Assembly: GCA_012845835.1 (NCBI GenBank)
Contig: JABAKD010000019.1
Span: forward strand, 3,247,032-3,311,031
Direction: 5' to 3'
DNA: 64,000 bases
From: Undaria pinnatifida
Taxonomy: Eukaryota > Sar > Phaeophyceae > Laminariales > Alariaceae
The notes below the pieces were generated by a model, which searched no databases, was not told where the DNA came from, and saw nothing but the letters and a program-made list of their open reading frames with translations. Both the position numbers and the translations under genes were made by a program. Every line of letters starts with the position of its first letter. Positions within the stretch are counted from its first letter, which is position 1. Below are positions 59,001 to 64,000 of this stretch, in pieces.

Positions 59001-62000
59001 GGTGATTTCGTTAAAGAAAAGTTGGGGGGGCTACCGTAGTAAGACTCAGAGGGGGGCATTTTTCACGGCTCAGCAGCAGTCTCTGACCCCTGGCAGGGGT
59101 CGTGAATCAAGTAACTGTTCAACACATTTCGCAATTAGCAATATTATTCACGGTAATTTGTTTTTGTGTGATCTGCGTATGGTGGCGAATGGGATTCTGT
59201 ATCGGGTGGCGTGCGCGCGTGATAAGGTTTGCCGAGCATCGGGGTTTTTGATGAGGTATAGAGCTTTCTCGGGGAGGAACGGCGGCGCGACCAGGTAAAA
59301 AGACAATCCTCACCGCCCCGTGCGCATCCTCGCGACGCTCTGAATCAGCACCGCCGCAGCCTGCCTCCTCGCCTCCAGCTCGAGCGCCTTGTCTCGTATT
59401 CGCTTCAGCCTACTTAGCTCGTTTCGCGCAAACAACCCCCGCGTGTTGCTCTGGATGACAATCGAGCACAACTCGCGTCTAGCCTGATAAGATCAAAAGC
59501 GAACACAAGACAACACACAAAGATCACAAAACACACACACAAAATACACGAACATCGGATCATTTTGCGGCGGCGGCGGCAGCTAAGATAAGTGAGGGGG
59601 TCGTAGCACGCTTGGATCGAATTTCTCAGTCCCCAGCGCGAAAGATGCACTTTTATTGAAGACATTAGGTACGGGGGGGGGGGGGGTGACGGAGGGGGGT
59701 GGCTTCGGGAGAGTTGGTCAAAGAAATCGGGCCACGGGTGTGTGTGTGTGGGGGGGGCTGTTGCTACCCCGAAATTACGAATGTTGTTTTGGAGCCTCCG
59801 GGTGATGCTCTTGCGATCCTTTCTCGCTTACACCCGACTTTTAAACACAGTGCTAATGCCAAGTAAAGCAGAAGGTAGAGCTCCCAAATACACTACGCTG
59901 TCAAACTTCAGGGGGCGGCGGCGGCGGGGGGGGTGCACTCGATATTCATGCATGGCCGCAGTGACAGCGGGGGGGGGGGGGGGGGGTATTCCGGAAGGCC
60001 GTAACAGGCAGGTCCGGGCATAGGAACGAGGGAAGGGGGAAGAGGGAATCCAGCGCTGCGAAGAGCATATATAATGCGCCCACTAGGCGGTGATGTGGCA
60101 TCACGATAATTAGGACGGTTCGTACGTTTCTTCTTCTGCATAGGATTGCTGCTGTGGAATTCAAAACAGCGAGCCCGAAAGAACCCTCCAGCTGGCGATT
60201 TCGGCAACCATGCACCAAACCTATTTGGCTATGTTCCGAGGCCGAGCCCACCTGAACGCGAGCCTCCAGCAGCAAACGCCTGGCTCGCACGGCTCGTATC
60301 TCCTTCATTCGAACCCGGCCTCTGCAAACGAGGTTTGCACCAGAAAATCAGATTCAAAACGTAGACCGTTGGGTGCATGTACTATATGCGCCGCAAAAAA
60401 ATAGGCGTTTTTCGTTCAAGGCATGTGTGTGCCGTTGACGTGGGCGTTTTTTTGGTACCGCCAGGTCTGACGCTGCAAGCGGCTGCCCGCATTGGAAAGG
60501 GAGTTTTGTCCAGATGAGGAGGTTGGGGTACGTTATATTTTCAACGGCGTGTTTTCCGTTGCATCACCGGAGTAGTTTTGTAGCCTCGCTCCTTTTGCCG
60601 ATATTGGGGAAAAATTAGGACGGTATGCCCCAAACGCGTTGTGCGATGGAACAGAGGAGAATTTTTCTTGGTCGAAAGCACGGTTATAGCCGGGTAAGGT
60701 GCTCGATGGCACAATTATGCTTGCACACTGGCCATTAACCACTTCAGAGCTGTTCGAAGAGCGTCAAACTCCGGAAAACGGTAAAACTACACAGAAATTA
60801 CACACAGTCTACATAAATCCAAAAAGAAAAAAAATGACCAATTATTTTTCGTTTTAAAAGATGCACATGGATCAAGGTTGGGGTCAGAACAACACTGGCT
60901 TTTACAGATTGAATATAATGACATTTCTATTTTTTCTAGTTTTAATATGTATCGGTAAAACATAATTTGCTCAGATACCTGCGTAAAATGATCACCTCTA
61001 CTTGCCACACACCGCCACAGCCTCCCTAGATAACTCTACGTGATCGTCGTTGGGCAGAGGCATGCAAACAGCTTACTGCGAAGAAGGCAACACGCAGATA
61101 CATGTATAACATTCCCGACCAAGAAAAGGATCGCAAGCGATTACTTTTCTCAGTCGAAGCTAAAAGCCCGTTCACCTGTATCCCCACCACCCGGCTTGAA
61201 TGTGGGTCGCCAAAGCGTGCCCTTTCTCTCGAAAGAGCTTGTCCGCCCTCCGGCGCTCAACCGTCCGCCGATCTCCCATCATCCGCCAAGTCGCTTGGAT
61301 TGCTGCGGCCGCCGTCTGCTCCCGCACCTTCGGACATTCAACGATAAGGGGGCACCCGGGTTCTATGTTGCGCGTCCGGCTTGAAGAAAGACGCATGCTA
61401 CCGCAGAGGTTAAAGCTAGAAAGTCAAGGTGCTGCCTCAACAATGGAAGAGCCTCTACTCCTAAACAAAAGACTGTCTGTTCGAGAAGAAACTGCAAGTG
61501 GAAACGACGTGAACAAATTCCGTCGCTTAGATTTAGAGACCCCAAAACTCCCTCGGCTCGTGCTACGATAGAGGCGCACCTTTTTTTTTCTGATGTTCCC
61601 CAATTTGAGAGCTTAAGACCTCTCCGAAAACCTGATATGGAAAAAACTAAAAAGTGCTGCTACCGGATGAACAATCCAATGGCCTAGGTACACAACGAGA
61701 ATCATCAAGCAAAAAACAAATGGCCTATTATTTATATTTTTTCCGAAGATTTGGGGTTAAGGATCCCCGTCATTCAGAAACCGTTTTCGCCAAAAAAAGG
61801 TATACCTCTATCGTAGCGCGCGTTCCTCCCTACACTAACTTCAAGTAGTGCTATGCCCGAAAAGGGCTTCCAGTTGTAAAAGCGTTAAGAAAGCATGTTT
61901 TCAAGCACAATTGACATTGGCTAGGGTAGAGAGGTGCTTCACCCATTATTTTTATGTTAAGCCCCTCACCCGGGGAGCGCAATGCTTTTATGAGTCTTAC

Positions 62001-63677
62001 TACGGTAGCCCCCCCAACTTTTCTTGAACGATATCGCCGGTTTTGAAACCAGCTCCCGGCCGTATCTCCTGATATACGGTGCCCCTTGCCACTGTGACTC
62101 CAATCGGTCGATAATCCTTCACGAAACAAGAAAATATGTGAAGATGTACTTTTCATGGCATCCTTCCTCGCGCCAAGCAGCCACGAAACGTTCGTTAAAA
62201 AGAAAACCGCTGGTTTGGGGGAGAGGGCTGTTGTAGAATCAGTGTTCCAAGAATTGTTTTTTGGTCGTCAACATCAGAAAACTCCACCCCACGAACTAAC
62301 GAACAATACATTGGTTAAAATCACAAAAATCAATAAAGAACTACGTACGTACGTGATTTACGTGTATGCGTGTAACAGGGGTTGGGTTCAGATGTGAACG
62401 AGCCAGAAAAGCAGAGAACAACAAGAAAGATAGCCAAAAATACTGTAACAGAGGGCGCTGGAGAGGAGAAGAGAGGAGCCGTAGGTGTCCAGGTGTAGTA
62501 GACATAGCAGGGGTGTTGGAGAGGGGCGGAGCGGAGAGGAGCGGAGAAGAGTAGTAGGTGCGCAGGTGTTTGGTTGGACAAATAGCGAAACAGGACATTT
62601 TTCCGACGATCGTTTGGGGTTAAGGTGCCCCTTTCGTTCAGAAAGAATTTTAGCCGAAAAACGTTCGACCTCTTAGACTCGTGCCACGGTAAGGCTCACC
62701 CTATTTTTCGTCTGAAGCTCCTACTTTCCGGATATTTTAATTCCCCACCCAGAAATTGATTCAGAGAAAAACGAAGAAGTGCAAGGCTCCCGATGAACAA
62801 ATCCCATGGCCTAGGTAATTTTTTTAAAAAGTGAGAAAAAACAAAAAGTGAAGTTCCGGCGATGTTGGGGTAAGGAGCGCACCGACGTTCAGAAAAAATT
62901 TCAGCCAGAACCGTTCCACCTCTATCGTATTCCAACGACGCTGACTAGGAGCTGAGGAGCCCCGTCGGTCAGAAGAAGAAAAAATCGGCCAAAACAGTCT
63001 ACCCGCGATCGCAGCACGCCTCGAAGGGCGTTCCATGCCCTCTGCACAAGCAGCGTACATTTGCTTCCGACACTAGCCCACTAATCAGGTACAGTATAAC
63101 ACCCGTGGTGAGACATTAGAGGTGCTCCACGGATGGGCACATATATCTACCCTGGTATATATACCTATATTGCTTTTTAGGACGGAGATCCACTGTTAAC
63201 GTGACCAAATCACACCCAAAACAGGAAAGCATCGCCACCTCTCAGGCGAGCTCTCCTACCCTACGACTGTGTACGACTGAGGCTCGGCATACCAGGTGAA
63301 ACCAGCCAACAAAACAAGGTTGAGTCAGTCAAACGCTATTAAACAAAAGGCGGATGCTTTTTGGCCCCTTTTCGTGGTCGCCTGATAACAAGTGGATCTC
63401 CGTAAATAAATGCTTTTCATCATCACCACGTTGTTTACTACTTTCCAGCGCAACTGGCTCAACTCGTAGGTGGCTTTATTTACCCTCAGTGTCCATCCGG
63501 ACAACAAATGTTCACAGGTGACATCCCTCCCCCCCCCCTCTCCGGTGGGTTAGCCAGGTGTGCTAAAAACGAACGTGGGAACGCACCTGCGCCCGCCATG
63601 CACGATACCACTTCCGAGCGAAGTAGCCTCGAATTATGGCTTGCGCACGTGACAAGCGCGTTTTCACTATCCAGTTC
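45711..63677 (-). CDS. Gene 2 (3' part of gene, at least 13 exons): multi-IQ-motif, coiled-coil, WW-domain protein
   Basis: Minus-strand gene whose 5' end is probably beyond the right edge. Exons were found by reading splice sites and IQ motifs: 63587-63677, 61176-61327, 60252-60321, 59314-59483, (a small exon uncertain), 57902-58017, 55516-55645, 54021-54148, 53125-53190, 52184-52342, 51337-51453, 50083-50199, 49621-49713 and 45711-47009. At least eight IQ motifs (calmodulin or myosin-light-chain binding sites) precede helical segments and a C-terminal WW region. WW domains bind Pro-rich ligands. Such IQ/WW combinations suggest a cytoskeletal or flagellar/centrosomal scaffold; no specific family was recognised. 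Confidence 0.78.
46458..46522 (-). repeat. Coding (CCA)n / GGT repeat giving a polyglycine tract
   Basis: A ccaccacc... run on the plus strand encodes about 16 consecutive Gly plus a GGGDRGGG flank in the WW exon of gene 2. It is length-variable by nature and in frame. Confidence 0.85.
47472..48090 (+). repeat. Three copies of an approximately 85-bp GTTAAC-ended element
   Basis: Copies at about 47472-47560, 47917-48000 and 48003-48090 share cctttagagccccaaaatcc, ctaacttgaagtaaat and aaagggtttccagttg, and start gttaac-cccttt and end aaaggcgttaac. Other copies: 922-1002, 1047-1140, 48375-48460 (reversed), 57765-57852 and 61812-61890. Confidence 0.78.
48440..48530 (+). mobile_element. MITE family 1, 3' fragment
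   Basis: Only the right part remains: gttaaggagccccgacattc ... gtgctaccccaatcgtagcacgc. It sits in the gene 2 intron. Confidence 0.7.
49621..49713 (-). CDS. Gene 2 exon: helical segment
   Basis: Acceptor gctgatcag/gtt, phase 0. Peptide VVNIYHEFEHMPLPAAVARD then LMQRVLKAIGG. Donor ggcggc/gtgggt, phase 0. It resembles an alpha-helical linker; no known domain. A 2.6 kb intron to the WW exon may hide another small exon. Confidence 0.6.
50083..50199 (-). CDS. Gene 2 exon: basic coiled-coil-like segment
   Basis: Acceptor gtaccgcag/gtg, phase 0. Peptide VKERYTTRLLRQVERELIPL, later VEKVKLLRTARLRKK. Charged heptad-like helix. Donor aagaag/gtgcgc, phase 0. Confidence 0.72.
51337..51453 (-). CDS. Gene 2 exon: coiled coil
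   Basis: Acceptor atccgcag/atc, phase 0. Peptide INGCRQRFLTKFLQVRLVEV, then QEIVEKRLKALEAEAIELE, with leucines and valines at heptad spacing. Donor ctggag/gtacga, phase 0. Confidence 0.75.
52184..52342 (-). CDS. Gene 2 exon: coiled coil
   Basis: Acceptor acctaaag/ctc (a second in-frame AG six bases on). Peptide LKLDELSATAEKVSKRLSHV, later EHTTLREELFHIRHTKNKY. Donor gacaag/gtgagt, phase 0. Typical long-helix composition. Confidence 0.75.
53125..53190 (-). CDS. Gene 2 exon: end of an IQ motif
   Basis: Acceptor ggatgtcag/gga, phase 0. Peptide GRERFECKQHLRALEGQA then RPLL. With the previous exon it completes an IQ-like motif (IERVFRGHK then GRERF). Donor cctactg... is ctactg/gtgagg; a second in-phase donor (cctaac/gtacct) would lengthen it by 15 codons. 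Confidence 0.7.
54021..54148 (-). CDS. Gene 2 exon: two IQ motifs
   Basis: Acceptor cttgaacag/aaa. With the phase-1 g of the previous exon the first codon is Glu, giving EIQRVYRGFKGRLRAKARK, a perfect IQxxxRGxxxR motif, then AAAMSIERVFRGHK. The intron that follows begins gcaagt, a textbook GC donor, phase 0. Confidence 0.8.
54611..55030 (+). mobile_element. Rearranged MITE family 1 copy
   Basis: An inverted 3' terminus (gaggtgctacgatagaggtac at 54611-54632, then ctgaacgacagggctccttc) lies next to a 5'-to-3' oriented body (about 54765-54995). Possibly two elements or a foldback. Confidence 0.6.
55516..55645 (-). CDS. Gene 2 exon: IQ motif pair
   Basis: Acceptor gtttttcag/gag, phase 0. Peptide EIALQKAAATTIQSFWRAVR then AKHLTAIQRAMFKIRQMQ. 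The best phase match to the next exon is a GC donor (atcaaaag/gcgagc, phase 1). The nearest GT donors give a stop or a wrong phase. Confidence 0.75.
56036..56115 (+). repeat. IDPKFVELTADVLE-type repeat with telomere-like insert
   Basis: The family phrase is present (gtcgaactcacagctgacgt), but after tcgaccct come ccctaaccctaacccgaacc-type hexamers. Only about four units, so a local expansion rather than a telomere. Confidence 0.55.
56894..57322 (+). mobile_element. 429-bp element with perfect 19-bp inverted ends and a 23-bp minisatellite
   Basis: It starts TGTCCGGAAATATAAGCAA and ends with its exact reverse complement. Between them are about 16 units of a 23-bp repeat (ataagcaacctttggacatta-like). 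It lies within the 3' end of a MITE family 1 copy: gtgctaccactc before, gtacctctatcgtagca after. Confidence 0.85.
57580..57755 (+). mobile_element. MITE family 1 copy
   Basis: Contains cttgaggagtccgat, ccaatggcctaggtattcag, gttaaggagccccgtcgttc, and ends ctgcctctatcgtagcacgc. Confidence 0.75.
57902..58017 (-). CDS. Gene 2 exon: IQ motif
   Basis: Acceptor cctgaaag/cgt. In the IQ frame the peptide is LRAARDRKILEWEMALRVQA, then AWRGKKAKIMVSALRIVR. Donor gtgcgg/gtgagt, phase 0. The incoming phase must be 1 if it starts at 58017, whereas the exon at 59314 ends in phase 2. An internal acceptor (gcgag/gga) would restore the phase. Confidence 0.78.
58290..58500 (+). mobile_element. MITE family 1 copy
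   Basis: Contains cttgaggacctctgaacttc, gagtacactgcgagtgcaac, a long poly-A, and ends gtgcggcgtccatcgctagg, a diverged terminus. Intron of gene 2. Confidence 0.7.
58762..58796 (-). CDS. Gene 2 possible 35-nt micro-exon at a MITE edge
   Basis: Flanked by gaatcag (the end of a MITE inverted repeat) and gtacgt, a strong donor. Its 35 nt would convert phase 2 to phase 1 and encode about 12 residues (RPLSYRTSMHPT). It would give an IQ spacing of about 41 residues, like the other exons. Speculative. Confidence 0.25.
58794..59048 (+). mobile_element. MITE family 2 copy
   Basis: Left end ggactgattctacgatag, right end ggctaccgtagtaagactc. Intronic in gene 2; its left end supplies the AG of a possible micro-exon. 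Confidence 0.82.
59314..59483 (-). CDS. Gene 2 exon: two IQ motifs
   Basis: Acceptor cttatcag/gct, phase 0. Peptide ARRELCSIVIQSNTRGLFAR then a charged helix and QAAAVLIQSVARMRTGR. Donor ggggcg/gtgagg, phase 2. Confidence 0.82.
60252..60321 (-). CDS. Gene 2 exon: IQ motif second half and helix
   Basis: Acceptor gtttgcag/agg, phase 2, completes Arg, then GRVRMKEIRAVRARRLLLEA and RVQ. Together with the previous exon it makes HIQAGWWGYRGRVRM. Donor gttcag/gtgggc, phase 0. Confidence 0.82.
61176..61327 (-). CDS. Gene 2 exon: IQ motif, long charged helix, IQ motif start
   Basis: Two phase-0 acceptors are possible: tgtccgaag/gtg (high end 61327) or gggagcag/acg (61315). Peptide TAAAAIQATWRMMGDRRTVE, then RRRADKLFREKGHALA and THIQAGWWGYR. 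Donor atacag/gtgaac, phase 2, matches the next exon. Confidence 0.78.
61560..61819 (+). mobile_element. MITE family 1, complete reference copy
   Basis: Both inverted ends are intact: GTGCTACGATAGAGGcgcACC at the left, GGTataCCTCTATCGTAGCGC at the right. 260 bp, no open frame of note, with internal gatgaacaatccaatggcct and gttaaggatccccgtcattc. Confidence 0.85.
61991..62244 (-). mobile_element. MITE family 2 copy, reversed
   Basis: Left end gagtcttactacggtagccc, right end gggctgttgtagaatcagtg. About 254 bp. Intron of gene 2. Confidence 0.82.
62590..63030 (+). mobile_element. Cluster of MITE family 1 pieces
   Basis: A 3' fragment (62590-62690), a nearly full copy (62680-62935, ends ccacctctatcgtattcc) and another 3' fragment (62955-63030, gctgaggagccccgtcggtc ... 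cgatcgcagcacgc) lie in tandem. Confidence 0.72.
63587..63677 (-). CDS. Gene 2 most 5' exon seen: IQ motif
   Basis: Acceptor cttccag/gaac (incoming phase 2) and donor gcgcag/gtgcgt (phase 0). Peptide NWIVKTRLSRAQAIIRGYFA then RKWYRAWRAQ, an IQ-like motif. Further exons upstream are expected beyond 64000; no convincing one was found between 63700 and 64000. Confidence 0.72.
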
Positions 63678-64000
63678 CTGGAAGAGGAGGAAGAAAGCAC
63701 GACGAAAGAGGGCGCGGTGGGGCCATGGGACTCCTCCAGATCCTGAGGCCGCTTCTATTTGGTTGAATTCGCCCCTTTGGGGGCTCCAGGGTACAACATT
63801 GACCGAAACGAGCGAAAGGTTTCAGCATCAGGGTCGCGCGACGCAGTCCGGGGTGTACTGTGGTAAGGGGTTTGCCAGAGCTACATTGCAAGGATACATC
63901 CGACATTGCCGCATCATGTTGCTACCGGGCGTGTCGGAGATTTACGTTTGTACGGGTTTTCTATATGTGTTGAAGCTTATTGGTTTAGGGTCCACCGCTG

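Noticed and set aside
63840-64000. Plus-strand frame with GYIRHCR, IQ-like
   Set aside because: Short, on the strand opposite to gene 2, and runs off the edge; the resemblance to an IQ motif is weak.

Overview
The window looks like nuclear DNA of an intron-rich eukaryote, most likely a brown alga (Ectocarpus-like stramenopile). That assignment is inference. It rests on very long introns with standard GT-AG borders, a mucin-like/beta-propeller/polytopic membrane protein and an IQ/WW protein of stramenopile style, several dispersed inverted-repeat families, and poly-G/poly-C and trinucleotide tracts. Nothing bacterial, organellar or viral was recognised.

Two large convergent genes fill most of the window. 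Gene 1 (plus strand, about 3.3-44.5 kb) can be chained exon by exon with consistent splice phases. A candidate signal-peptide exon (3342-3515) is followed by a 6.4-6.6 kb exon and a 3.4 kb exon coding for Pro/Thr/Ser-rich, mucin-like repeats. Nine short exons then encode about seven beta-propeller (SBBP-like) repeats, and the remaining exons encode a membrane module of about nine helices with a long disordered loop and a basic/Gly-rich tail. From the 6515 ATG the 24 exons sum to 14,592 nt, a multiple of three, or about 4,863 residues. The layout suggests a cell-surface or wall-contacting receptor, channel or adhesin. The membrane part resembles TRP-like/FLC polytopic proteins in layout only.

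Gene 2 (minus strand, about 63.7 down to 45.7 kb, 5' end beyond the window) encodes at least eight calmodulin-binding IQ motifs, then coiled-coil-like helices, then a large last exon with WW or WW-like segments, a polyglycine run and a canonical C-terminal WW domain. Two of its introns appear to use GC-AG borders. One junction (59.3 to 58.0 kb) needs a small extra exon or a shorter acceptor.

Regions 0-3.3 kb, 44.5-45.7 kb and the introns are packed with repeats: a tRNA-derived SINE-like tandem array (about 240-720); a roughly 260-bp MITE with GTGCTACGATAGAGG termini (many copies); a second roughly 255-bp MITE with GGACTGATTCTACGATAG termini (five copies, one nested in the first MITE); a 429-bp element with perfect 19-bp inverted ends filled with a 23-bp minisatellite, also nested in the first MITE; an approximately 85-bp GTTAAC-ended element; GGGTC-rich repeats; and a short repeat that keeps an IDPKFVELTADVLE-like reading frame. 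No rRNA, intact tRNA or CRISPR array was seen.
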